From the NCBI GenBank assembly GCA_025965335.1, contig JAOPXC010000265.1, positions 1-43,254 on the forward strand: a stretch of DNA of 43,254 nt, written 5' to 3'. This stretch comes from Nocardioides sp. (GTDB taxonomy: Bacteria; Actinomycetota; Actinomycetes; Propionibacteriales; Nocardioidaceae). Made by a program: the position numbers and the translations under genes. The notes beneath the pieces were generated by a model. The model was not told the DNA's origin and did not search any database. It was given only the letters and a program-made list of their open reading frames with translations. Positions 17,530 through 25,966 of this stretch are shown piece after piece (within the stretch, counting starts at the first letter, position 1; every line of letters starts with the position of its first letter).

Positions 17530-19352
17530 CGGCGGGGCAGCTGCACGCAGAGGATGCGGTCGTCTCCGGGGCGCGGGCTGCCACGACCGTCGCGGTTGCT
17601 GGTCAGCACGTAGAGGCAGCCGTCTGGTCCTTCCTTGACGGTGCGCAGGCGGCCGAACTGGCCGTGCAGGAGCGGCTCGTCGACCACGACCCGCCCGTTC
17701 TCGATGGACAGGCGGCGCAGCTCCTGCCCGACCAGTGACGCGAGCACGTAGTCGCCCTGCCACGGCGAGCCTGGCCGGGTGAGGAAGGTGGCACCGGAAG
17801 GGGCGATCGCGTCCGCGTAGACGCGGAGCGGAGCGAGGTACCTGCCATCGCCGGTGGCGTTGCTGATGACCTCGGGCCAGCCGTAGTTGCCGCCTGCCAC
17901 GATCTGGTTGACCTCGTCGTATCCCTCGGGGCCGTCGAAGCCGCTGGGGCCGTGGTCGTTCGCGATCAGCGCCCCCGTGCCGGGCTGCCAGTCGAACCCC
18001 TGTGAGTTCCTCAGGCCGCTGGCGAGGATGGCCGGGCGGACGGTGCCGGTGCCCCGGTACTGCTCGGGGGACAGGGCCAGGAGCTTGCCGTTGAGCGAAC
18101 CGGGATCCTGGGCCAGCTCGGGGTGCCCGGCGTCGCCGGTGGCCACGTAGAGGCGACGGTCGGGGCCGAACGCGATCCGCCCCGAGTCGTGGATTTCTCC
18201 TGCCTCGATCGCGTCGACCAGGGTCACCTGGCGCACCAGCTGCGAGCCGGTCCAGCGCCACCGCTCGAGCCGCATGCCGTCGGGGCCGGTGAAGTAGAGG
18301 TAGACCAGCTGGTTGGCGCTGAAGTCGGGGTCGATTGCCAGCCCGAGAAGCCCGCCCTCCCCCTGTTGGGCCACGGCAATCTTTGCCACCGGAGCACGCT
18401 GCAGGCCGCCGGGCTCCAGGAGCCGGACACGTCCCGGGCGCTCGGTGACGAGCGCGCGCCCGTCCGGCAGGAAGGCGATGTCCCATGGGACCTCCAGCCC
18501 GGTGGCCACGGTGCGCACCCGGACCTGTCGATCGCAGCGGTCGGAGTCCGGACAGGTCGCGAGCACCCGCAGGTACGGCTTCCCGCCGCGCCATCGAAGG
18601 TCGAGCAACACCGAGGCGGCGTTGTTCGCGTACGAGAGCTCCCGCAGGCTCAGGTCGGTGTTCACGCGGTGCACCAGCACGTAGCGGCCGGCCGGAACAC
18701 CGTCGAGCGAGAGTTCCTGGTACTCCAGGTAGGCGGAGTAGTCGTCGCCGTACCCGACCGAGATGCCTTGCACCAGGTCCATCAGGTCCGGACGGGCCAG
18801 CCCGCACTTACCTGTGTACACCGCGCCGGCGGCCGCGCCCGTCAGGACCCGGATGGTCCGGTACCGATCACCCAGACAGAAGCCGGTCTTGCGGTCCTGC
18901 ACCAGCACCTGGGAGCTCCCGGCGCGACGCAGCTCGTAGCGGTCGAAGCCGAGAAGGTGCCAGTGATCATGGTCGGCCGACGTGACGAACCTCAGCTCAC
19001 CCACGCCGGGAACGCGCTCCGTGGACCCGGCCTCGGTGTCGATCAGCTGGTCGGCGCTCATCGGGGCGGACTCCAAGTCCTGGGACCGATGGCCCTCGAT
19101 GATCAACGGCCCGTCGCCGACGTTGCGGATCGCCGAACGAAAACCCAGCAGATAGCTCCGCGTGCCCCCCGAGACCTGCTCACGGACCGCGAGCTGCGTG
19201 GGGGTCTCCTGGTCCAGGTCCGGAAGTCGAACCGCGCTTTCCGGGCCCGAGCCGTTCCGATGCCCAGCGACGCTCACACCGACCGCCGCCGTAGCAACGC
19301 CCAGCACCGCCGCAGCCCCCATCGCCAGCCACCGGAGCCGCGCACGCCTCAT
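17526..19352 (-). CDS. Exported fusion: lysyl-oxidase-like copper domain plus PQQ glucose/sorbosone dehydrogenase domain
   Basis: A 608-aa protein with GGGAGGGAG before ATG 19352 and an N-terminal signal or anchor (LRWLAMGAAAVLGVATAAVG). Residues about 45-255 resemble bacterial lysyl-oxidase-like proteins: YLLGFRSAIRNVGDGPLIIE, the copper ligands H128, H130 and H132 in SADHDHWHLLGFDRYEL, then KTGFCLGD. Residues about 280-605 are a six-bladed sugar dehydrogenase: WDIAFLPDGRALVTERPGRV, GLLGLAIDPDF, then IHDSGRIAFGPDRRLYVATG with likely catalytic H388, and GNYGWPEV. Each half is well supported; joining them in one chain is less usual. It is coupled to the subtilisin gene. The substrate could be wall polymer, sugar or protein amines. 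Confidence 0.87.
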   Translation of the reverse strand: MRRARLRWLAMGAAAVLGVATAAVGVSVAGHRNGSGPESAVRLPDLDQETPTQLAVREQVSGGTRSYLLGFRSAIRNVGDGPLIIEGHRSQDLESAPMSADQLIDTEAGSTERVPGVGELRFVTSADHDHWHLLGFDRYELRRAGSSQVLVQDRKTGFCLGDRYRTIRVLTGAAAGAVYTGKCGLARPDLMDLVQGISVGYGDDYSAYLEYQELSLDGVPAGRYVLVHRVNTDLSLRELSYANNAASVLLDLRWRGGKPYLRVLATCPDSDRCDRQVRVRTVATGLEVPWDIAFLPDGRALVTERPGRVRLLEPGGLQRAPVAKIAVAQQGEGGLLGLAIDPDFSANQLVYLYFTGPDGMRLERWRWTGSQLVRQVTLVDAIEAGEIHDSGRIAFGPDRRLYVATGDAGHPELAQDPGSLNGKLLALSPEQYRGTGTVRPAILASGLRNSQGFDWQPGTGALIANDHGPSGFDGPEGYDEVNQIVAGGNYGWPEVISNATGDGRYLAPLRVYADAIAPSGATFLTRPGSPWQGDYVLASLVGQELRRLSIENGRVVVDEPLLHGQFGRLRTVKEGPDGCLYVLTSNRDGRGSPRPGDDRILCVQLPRR

Positions 19353-19458
19353 GTGAACTCCCTCCCGGTCAGACCAGTGTCATGACGAGGAATCACCGTG
19401 TCGAGCGGCCGGTGTTCGCCGGCCGCTCGACCTGGCCGTGGCCGTCCAGCTGTCGGCC

Positions 19459-20313
19459 CTAGCCGTCTCCGACGACCGGCGGCCAGTACTTGTTGATCGC
19501 GGCCTCGGTCTTCTTGTCCTGGGCCCGCGTGGCCTTCAGGAGAGTGCCGCTGCTCGCGGGGAGGGTCGGGTTGATCTTCCGCGTTCCCTTGATCGCCTGG
19601 ATCTCGTCGTCGAGGAGGGGGAGCACGCTCGGCATCGTCGTGGCCCAGTTCGAGGCGACGGCCCCGCCGCTCGCGTTGGCGTGCGCGCCACCGCTCTTGC
19701 CCGCCGGCGGCGGTGGCACTGGGATCTTGTGGATGTACTTGATCGCGGCGTCGCGAGTATCGGCCGCCGCGCCGATCGTGGCGGAGACGGTGGTGTTCAG
19801 GCGGGAGCCGCCCGCGCCGAGGAGCCCGAGCGAGGTGGTCACGGCGTCGTGCTGCAGGCTGAAGACGGCGAGAGCGGTGTCCTCCGGGGAAGCGAACGAC
19901 GGTCCAGCTGGCGCGCCGCCGCTCGCGTGGGCGAAGGCCCCGCCCGTGGCCACCGGAGGAGGCGTCGTCCGGATGACGTACTTGGCCGCGGTCCAGGCCG
20001 CGTTCATGTTGGCCTTCGCGGCGCTCAGCTCGGCGACGGCCCTTTTGGCCTTGCCCTCGTCGACCCAGGTCGTCGCACGCGCGAGAGCCGCCTCCGCCCG
20101 GACGAGCCGGGTGTTCACGATCGCGGGGTAGACGAGTACAGCTGCCGAGCCACCGGAGGCGGTGGCGACCGGGCCTCGGTAGCTCAGCGCGCGGTCGGAC
20201 TCAGACGACGTGTCGCCTTCGGAAAAGGACGGCATGGTGGCCGGCACGATCGCGACCAGGCCGACAAAGGCCGCAGCGACCCCAAGCGGGGCGACAAGTC
20301 GAAGCGAAGCCAT
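19459..20313 (-). CDS. Exported Ala-rich protein of unknown function
   Basis: About 284 aa from ATG 20313, which sits at good distance from AAGGGA; ATG 20319 is two codons earlier but too close to that site. Signal peptide LVAPLGVAAAFVGLVAIVPA. The body is helical, Ala/Ser/Thr-rich and contains two diverged copies of a Gly/Ala/His linker (TGGAFAHASGGAPAG at about 127-141 and SGGAHANASGGAVAS further on), each following a Pro-rich 'I..TPPPV' or 'IPVPPPP' turn, so the protein looks internally duplicated. No family or catalytic motif recognised. It lies between the oxidoreductase and carboxypeptidase genes on the same strand, all exported. Confidence 0.7.
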   Translation of the reverse strand: MASLRLVAPLGVAAAFVGLVAIVPATMPSFSEGDTSSESDRALSYRGPVATASGGSAAVLVYPAIVNTRLVRAEAALARATTWVDEGKAKRAVAELSAAKANMNAAWTAAKYVIRTTPPPVATGGAFAHASGGAPAGPSFASPEDTALAVFSLQHDAVTTSLGLLGAGGSRLNTTVSATIGAAADTRDAAIKYIHKIPVPPPPAGKSGGAHANASGGAVASNWATTMPSVLPLLDDEIQAIKGTRKINPTLPASSGTLLKATRAQDKKTEAAINKYWPPVVGDG

Positions 20314-20432
20314 CTTCATTCCCTTTCGGTGGGTCTCTCCCTGTACTGGAAGAGTGGCTGCCGAGCGGTATGGCGGTCTTCGCGGCCAGCGCCCAAACGT
20401 CGCCCCCGCGGGCAGGCAGACGCACATTCCCG

Positions 20433-21263
20433 CTAGCCCCCAGCGAGCGTTGCCCTGCCGGTCACCCGGGCGGATCCGAGGATCGCGCGGAGCGTGCCGG
20501 GGGCGGCTTGGCCACGGAGGTACCTCCGGGACGGGTGGGCTCCGAACTCGACGGTGACGGCGGTGCCGGCGAAACGCGAGTTGTACCAGTCGGTCATCGT
20601 GCCGTGGCACACGCCGGTGCAGATCAGGCGCTTGCGGCGGAGATCGAGCTCCTGAGAGAGCCGGGCGGTGAATCCGGGCCTTTCGCCGGCCAGCCCCACG
20701 CTGGCGAACGGCTGGTGGAACGAGACCACGAAGCGCGGCCGAACCCGGGCAAGGAAGTCCCGGAAGGCCCGCGATTCGGGCTCGCTGAACGGACGGGTGC
20801 CCGAGTAGTACGGGCTGGCGAGCGGCGCCCAGTCGTGTCGCCAGTTGCGGTTCAGGTCGACCCCGCGGGCGTTCGTGCGGGTGCCGCGGGCAAGTCCGTC
20901 CGGGTTGATCGTGGGAAGAACCCAGAGCGTGAACCCGGGCACCGGCTTGCCGTCCTTCAGTGCGCGGGCGACGGCGACCCCGGCCCGCTCGTCGCCATGA
21001 ATGGACCCGAGCACGACCGCCCGCACCGCGGCCCGCTGACCGCCCAGCCGGTAGGCCCGGATGGGTCGGCCGCGCAGGCTGGTGCCGATGCGTCGTACCT
21101 CGTGCAGGGTCTCCTCGGGCCTGCCGCCGCCGGACGATTGGATTGTCGGCTGCTCGGCGTTCCGCGGGGCCGCCGGCGTGAGGTCAGGGCTGCAGGCGCC
21201 CAGCAGCAAGGCAGTGCACGCGACCGCGGTCGGGGCGGCGCGAACTGCACGGCCTCGGGTCAT
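20433..21263 (-). CDS. M14 zinc carboxypeptidase lipoprotein, MpaA-like
   Basis: A 276-aa lipoprotein: signal VACTALLLGACSPD with the lipobox cysteine C24. Zinc ligands H89 and E92 (LGSIHGDER) and H183 (VSFHQPFASVG); substrate-site N138/R139 (GVDLNRNW); catalytic base E239 (VTVEFGAHP). The SFHQP block and overall size resemble E. coli MpaA, which cleaves gamma-D-Glu-DAP in murein peptides, so a role in trimming cell-wall peptides on the outer face is likely but not proven. It is upstream of the exported Ala-rich gene on the same strand (about 115-base gap). Confidence 0.88.
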   Translation of the reverse strand: MTRGRAVRAAPTAVACTALLLGACSPDLTPAAPRNAEQPTIQSSGGGRPEETLHEVRRIGTSLRGRPIRAYRLGGQRAAVRAVVLGSIHGDERAGVAVARALKDGKPVPGFTLWVLPTINPDGLARGTRTNARGVDLNRNWRHDWAPLASPYYSGTRPFSEPESRAFRDFLARVRPRFVVSFHQPFASVGLAGERPGFTARLSQELDLRRKRLICTGVCHGTMTDWYNSRFAGTAVTVEFGAHPSRRYLRGQAAPGTLRAILGSARVTGRATLAGG

Positions 21264-21497
21264 GCCTCCTCCTCACGCGATGCACACTCGGTTCCCGGTA
21301 CCCCGAACTTCGGCAGGCGACCGTCTACTGGCGTCCAGTGAGCGGGTAGTTTGACTCGGGTGCCACCCGTGAAGACTCGAGCAGCTGCTGACGCGACGGC
21401 GGAACGGGTGCGCCACGGGACCCAGGGCTCCGGATCTCGGCGGCTCAGGCAGTTCCCGTCCACCGCCGCCGTCGACCTCCTGTTTGATTCGTAGCGG

Positions 21498-22469
21498 ATG
21501 CCGCACACCCGCTGCTACCGCAACGGAGTCCTCACCGACGAGGACTTCCCGCTGGAGGACGTGTCCGAGCACCTGGGGGGCGGCTCGACGGTTGTCTGGG
21601 TGGACTTGACTGCTCCGGACCTGGAGCATCTGCAACTCGTGGCGGACGAGCTCGGCCTGCACACGCTCGCCGTCGAAGACGCCACTCGTGGCCGGCAGCG
21701 ACCGAAGTTCACCCGTTACACCGGCCATGACTTCCTCACCGCCTATTCGGTCACCTTGGACGTCGAGTCCGGTGAGCTCGTCACAGGCGAGATCGCCGCG
21801 TTCATCACGTCCAGAGCCCTGGTGACGGTCAGGAAAGACGACGAGTTCCCCATCGACGGACTGCTCAGCCGCTGGGACGACAACGCCGATCTGATCGAGT
21901 ACGGAGTCGGCGCGCTCGTCCACGGCCTGTTGGACTTCGTCGTCGACGGCCACTTCGACGCAGTGGAATCGCTCGACGAGGAAATCGAGCGGCTTGCGGA
22001 CCTGCTGTTCGACGACCGCCCGCACGACAAGGCCGTCCAGCTTCGCAGCTTCGAGCTGCGCAAGAGCCTGGTCCAGCTCCGGCGGGTGGTGCTGCCGATG
22101 CGCGAGGTCGTCAACTCACTGATGCGGCGCGACGTCGGACTGGTCCCGGAGGAGATGACGCCCTACTACCAGGACGTCTACGACCATGTCCTGCGGGCCA
22201 CCGAGTGGACCGAGAGCCTGCGCGACCTTGTCACCACCGTCGTGGAGACCCACCTGACCATCCAGGGGAACCGACTCAACATCATCACCAAGAAGGTGAC
22301 CAGCTGGGCGGCGATCATCGCCGTGCCGACCGCCATCACCGGCTTCTACGGCCAGAACCTGCCCTACCCCGGGTTCAGCAACGAGTCGGGGTTCATCGCC
22401 TCGTCGGCCCTCATCGTGATGCTGTCCGCGGGCCTCTTCTTCGCATTCAAGCGCAACGACTGGCTGTGA
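21498..22469 (+). CDS. corA: CorA-family divalent cation transporter with variant GQN signature
   Basis: A 323-aa CorA-type channel with a long cytoplasmic N-domain, a conserved helix (ELRKSLVQLRRVVLPMREVV), two C-terminal transmembrane helices (about 267-283 and 298-317) and a basic end KRNDWL. The pore-mouth signature, normally YGMN in CorA, is YGQN (284-287) in TGFYGQNLPYPGF. I believe this variant occurs in a subset of actinobacterial relatives, so it need not mean loss of function, but ion preference could differ. Weak ribosome-binding site. Divergent from the carboxypeptidase. No M-box-like leader was recognised upstream. Confidence 0.9.
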   Translation: MPHTRCYRNGVLTDEDFPLEDVSEHLGGGSTVVWVDLTAPDLEHLQLVADELGLHTLAVEDATRGRQRPKFTRYTGHDFLTAYSVTLDVESGELVTGEIAAFITSRALVTVRKDDEFPIDGLLSRWDDNADLIEYGVGALVHGLLDFVVDGHFDAVESLDEEIERLADLLFDDRPHDKAVQLRSFELRKSLVQLRRVVLPMREVVNSLMRRDVGLVPEEMTPYYQDVYDHVLRATEWTESLRDLVTTVVETHLTIQGNRLNIITKKVTSWAAIIAVPTAITGFYGQNLPYPGFSNESGFIASSALIVMLSAGLFFAFKRNDWL

Positions 22470-22655
22470 CGGGGTCGACGCCAGTCCACTACCCGCTGGC
22501 AGGGATCCCGGAACTGCCGTCTGCCGCAGGGCACGTCGGCCGCCAGCGGTGATGCCGTGAAGGGGCTAGCGCGAGACGCTTGAACTGCCGGCCGCCACCC
22601 AGCCCCGGCGAGACGGAAGGCAAGAAGCAGCCACCGCCGTTCAAGGACCGATCGC

Positions 22656-22889
22656 ATGGACGCTCAGCACGACCTCACCCCCGAGCAGGCGAGCCGCATG
22701 GCGGTCACCGCGGTCGCCGCGGACCTCGAGTACTGGGCGCGCACTGTCTCCGTCGACGGCCGCGTCGGCCTCAACGACCTGATGCGCACCCTCGACCTGA
22801 TTCGCGAGGCCAGTGCTCCCGCACCCGACCTGCCCGGCGCCACCGGCGGCGCGAGCTGGCACGAGTCAAGTGCGCGGGGACCGCGCTAG
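22656..22889 (+). CDS. Small hypothetical protein (77 aa)
   Basis: AAGGA lies eight bases before ATG 22656. The first 50 residues (EQASRMAVTAVAADLEYWAR, then a second helix LNDLMRTLDLIREA) predict two amphipathic helices and the tail is Gly/Ala/Ser-rich. No signal, cysteine pair or known domain. Codon use is consistent with coding. I do not recognise a family. Confidence 0.5.
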   Translation: MDAQHDLTPEQASRMAVTAVAADLEYWARTVSVDGRVGLNDLMRTLDLIREASAPAPDLPGATGGASWHESSARGPR

Positions 22890-23074
22890 TCGTCCTCGTT
22901 GAGGTCATCGCAAACCGGAGTCGATTGCGGCAGTGAGGCTCTCGGCAATCGTCACCAATCGCGACAGCACCACGGCGCTCCGGCGAACGGTGGGGACAGC
23001 GGTCTCTTCGCAATCAAGGTCTGGAACTACGGTCGTCTCCGGGCCTGTCGGTGCTCACCCCTAGCGTCACACCC

Positions 23075-23221
23075 ATGCGGAGCACGACACGGGCCTACTG
23101 CTTCACCTGCCGTCACATCCGGACCTTCAGGCTGGTCGACCAGCCCCAGCTCCAAGGTCGACGTGAGATGGCCTGCCTGCGCTGTGGCGCGCGCGAGACA
23201 GCGCCCCTCACCGACGCGTGA
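23075..23221 (+). CDS. 48-aa zinc-ribbon-like protein
   Basis: A short frame missed by length filters: starts MRSTTRAYCFTCRHIRTFRL and ends CLRCGARETAPLTDA. C9/C12 and C34/C37 form two CxxC knuckles 22 residues apart, the spacing of a zinc ribbon, and the body is basic. No strong Shine-Dalgarno sequence, so it could be leaderless. It is 50 bases upstream of the CYTH-CHAD gene on the same strand. The two matched CxxC pairs in an otherwise unforced frame make chance unlikely. Function unknown. Confidence 0.58.
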   Translation: MRSTTRAYCFTCRHIRTFRLVDQPQLQGRREMACLRCGARETAPLTDA

Positions 23222-23270
23222 GCAGGCCACGCACCTGTCCCGATGCACGTGCGTCGTGTAGAGATGGCGA

Positions 23271-24776
23271 ATGGCGCATCACGAGATCGAGCGCACGTAT
23301 CAGCCCGGGCCCGACCAACCCGTCCCCGATCTCAGCGGCCTGCCCGGCGTCGTCGCCGTGGGCTCGCCCCAGTCGTTCGAGCTGTGCGCCACGTACTTCG
23401 ACACCCCGGACCTGGCCCTGACTCGCGCCGGCGTGTCCCTCCGTCGCCGCACCGGCGGCGCGGACGAGGGGTGGCACCTGAAGATTCCGTCCGGCCAGGG
23501 CAGAGACGAGATCCGGCTGCCGCTCGCGCGTGCCCAGCGCACGGTGCCCGCCGAGCTGCGCCGGATGACCCTGGGGTGGACGCGTCACGCGGATCTCGTG
23601 GTCATCGCGACGGTGGTGACGCAGCGGACGACCTACGCGCTGCTCGACGACGATGCCCGGCCCCTCGCCGAGTTCGCCGACGACCGGGTGACCGCGACCC
23701 CGGAGGGCTCGACGGAGCCGATCGCGTGGCGGGAGTGGGAACTGGAGCTCGTCACCGGGAAGCCACGCCTGCTGAAGGCAGCGGACAAGCTGTGCCGCGA
23801 AGCGGGCGTGCCTCCGAGCGACTGCCCGCGCAAGATCGTCCGGGCCCTCGGGGAGCGGGCGCCCGTACCCCTCCGGATCGGCAAGGTCGGTCCCGGCAGG
23901 CCGGCCGGACGGGTGCTGCAGTCCCGGCTGGTCGAGCAGGTGGTTGAACTGCTGCGTCACGACAGCGAGATCCGCCGGGGCCTGCCCGTGGGAGTGCACC
24001 AGGCGCGCGTGGTCTGCCGGCGGCTGCGCGGAGCGCTGGCGACGTACCGACCACTCGTCGAACGCGACGTGACCGACCCGATCCGCGCCGAGCTGCAGTG
24101 GGTGCAGCGCGTCCTGGGCGACGCGCGGGATGCCCACGTGGTGCGGGCGCGACTGCGTGCACTGGTCGACCAGGAGGAGGTTGTGATCGGGCCGGTCCGG
24201 CGACGCCTCGACCAGACCTACCGGGCCCGTTCGCGCGCAGCCGGTGCCGTGGTGACGGAAATGCTGGCCTCGGACCGGTACCTCGCCCTGCTCGACGAGC
24301 TGGAACGTCTCGCCGCCGCTCCGCCCTGGACCGACGAGGCGGATCGGCCGGCGACGGCGCTGCTCCGCAAACGGATCTACAAGGACTGGAAGCGACTGTC
24401 CCGACGGGTCGACGCCCTCGACGGGACCCGTGGTGACCGATCGGCCCACAATGACGCGGTACACGGCGTGCGGAAGGCCGCCAAGCGGCTCCGCTACGCG
24501 CTGGAGGTGGTCGAGCCGGTGTGGGGAGAGCAGACGCGGCCGATGCACAAGCTGGCGAAGGCGACGACCCAGGTCCTCGGCGAGCGTCAGGACACGGTCG
24601 TGGCCCGACAGGACCTGCTCTCCATCGCCGCCGGCGCCACCGCCGAACGAGAGAACACCCTCACCTACGGCCGGCTGCACCACCGCGAAGAGGTCGTGGC
24701 GGACAAGCAGGAGCACCGGTTCGCCGATCTGTGGGGAGCAGCGTCGAAGCGGAAGCCGACCGCCTGGCTCGACTGA
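23271..24776 (+). CDS. CYTH-CHAD domain protein, predicted polyphosphate-binding
   Basis: A 501-aa cytosolic protein. The CYTH (triphosphate tunnel) domain covers about 1-205: entry motif HEIERTY (the family pattern is ExExK; the lysine position is Thr9 here), paired with YFDTPDLALTRAGVSLRRRT and WHLKIPSG. The CHAD domain covers about 215-490: VHQARVVCRRLRGALATYRP, LQWVQRVLGDARDAHVVRAR, AVHGVRKAAKRLRYALEVVE. CHAD domains are known to bind inorganic polyphosphate through these conserved basic helices. The CYTH part may be a triphosphatase with altered chemistry. No operon partner is clear. A PPK2 gene lies at 40.4-41.2 kb, in another operon. Confidence 0.9.
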   Translation: MAHHEIERTYQPGPDQPVPDLSGLPGVVAVGSPQSFELCATYFDTPDLALTRAGVSLRRRTGGADEGWHLKIPSGQGRDEIRLPLARAQRTVPAELRRMTLGWTRHADLVVIATVVTQRTTYALLDDDARPLAEFADDRVTATPEGSTEPIAWREWELELVTGKPRLLKAADKLCREAGVPPSDCPRKIVRALGERAPVPLRIGKVGPGRPAGRVLQSRLVEQVVELLRHDSEIRRGLPVGVHQARVVCRRLRGALATYRPLVERDVTDPIRAELQWVQRVLGDARDAHVVRARLRALVDQEEVVIGPVRRRLDQTYRARSRAAGAVVTEMLASDRYLALLDELERLAAAPPWTDEADRPATALLRKRIYKDWKRLSRRVDALDGTRGDRSAHNDAVHGVRKAAKRLRYALEVVEPVWGEQTRPMHKLAKATTQVLGERQDTVVARQDLLSIAAGATAERENTLTYGRLHHREEVVADKQEHRFADLWGAASKRKPTAWLD

Positions 24777-24848
24777 CGGCGCGCCCCGGCCACGACCCGT
24801 CTGCGCGACGCTCACCGCCCGTTCATCCGCGTCCGGGAGGGTCCTCAC

Positions 24849-25966
24849 GTGAGAATCGCCCAGCTCGCCAACTTCATCGGCCAGCCTCCGGCGGCATGAA
24901 GACGGCCGTCCACGCGCTCGGCCGGGGCTACCAGGCCGCGGGCGCACGGCGGCTGCTCGTGATCCCCGGACCGGCGGATCTGCGTGCGTCGACGCCGGAA
25001 GGAGACGTCGTGCAGCTGCGGGCGCCGAGAGTGGGTGGCGGTTACCGGCTGATCGTTGAGCCCTGGCGCGTCATCGACGTACTCGAGGAGTTCGCGCCGA
25101 CCTCGGTCGAGCTCAGCGACAAGCTGACCCTGCTGCCGATCACGCGTTGGGCGCGGAAGCGCGGCGTCGGCTCGGTGCTGTTGTCCCACGAACGGCTCGA
25201 CGACATGCTCGCGATGCGCACCGGGCTCGAGGCCGGCTCGAAGGTGTCGAGCAAGCTCCTCAACCGGGTCCTGGTGCGCAGCTTCGACGCGGTGGTGGTC
25301 ACGTCCCGCTATGCGCAACGGGAGTTCCAGGCGCTCGCCGACGCGGCCAACTGTCCGATCGTCCGTGTCCCCCTGGGGGTGGACCTGGAGACCTTCCGGC
25401 CGCGGCTCAGATCCGTCTCGCCCGACCTACTGCGGCTGGTCCACGTCGGGCGGCTGTCTCGCGAGAAGTCACCCCACCTGGCCGTAGCTGCCGCGGTCGA
25501 GCTGCACCGGCGGGGCGTACCCGTCCAGCTCGACGTCTACGGCGAGGGACCGCACCTCGACGAGCTGCTGGCCATGGCGGCTGGAGCGCCGGTCACGTTC
25601 CACGGCTACGTCGAGGACCGCGACGATCTCAACCAGAGGATCTCGGCTGCCGACATCGCGTTGTCGGTCTGCCCCGGCGAGACGTTCGGGCTGGCCGTCC
25701 TCGAAGCCCTGGCCAGCGGCACCCCGGTGGTCACCGCCAACCGGGGCGGAGCCCGGGAGCTGGTGGACGCACGGTCCGGGGCATGGGGCGATCCGGACCC
25801 GGCGGCGCTCGCCGACGCAGCGCTCGGGCTTGCCGGGCGGCCGCGGGCCGCCACCCGTACGGCGGCCCGCGCTCGCGCCCTCCAGTTCCCCTGGGAGCGG
25901 ACTGTCGAGCGAATGCTCGACCTGCATGCCACCGTCGCCTCGGGCGCGGTGCCGGCCTCGGCCTAG
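24849..25966 (+). CDS. GT4-type glycosyltransferase with a one-base frameshift near its start
   Basis: GT-B retaining glycosyltransferase. GGGAGGG and GTG 24849 begin RIAQLANFIG, the first Rossmann strand expected for the family, but this frame stops at 24897-24899. The rest of the protein (GGMKTAVHALGRGYQAAGAR onward) continues without interruption in the next frame to 25966. One extra C in the cc run at about 24881-24882 would restore GPASGGMKTAV, exactly the expected join. Downstream motifs are intact: LVHVGRLSREKSPHLAV, VYGEGPHLDELL, then CPGETFGLAVLEALASGTPV. ATG 24896 could start a shortened protein lacking strand 1. Sequencing error, a recent mutation or programmed frameshifting cannot be separated here. 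Its stop overlaps that of the convergent mptB (shared CTAG). Confidence 0.82.

Noticed and set aside
17530-18807. Upstream extension of the subtilisin open frame
   Set aside because: Out of frame with the oxidase/dehydrogenase gene, Arg/Pro-rich, and the signal peptide at ATG 17529 gives the true start.
21264-21497. Magnesium riboswitch before corA
   Set aside because: Only short hairpins (ACTGG/CCAGT, CGGGT/ACCCG) were seen; the conserved M-box core was not recognisable.
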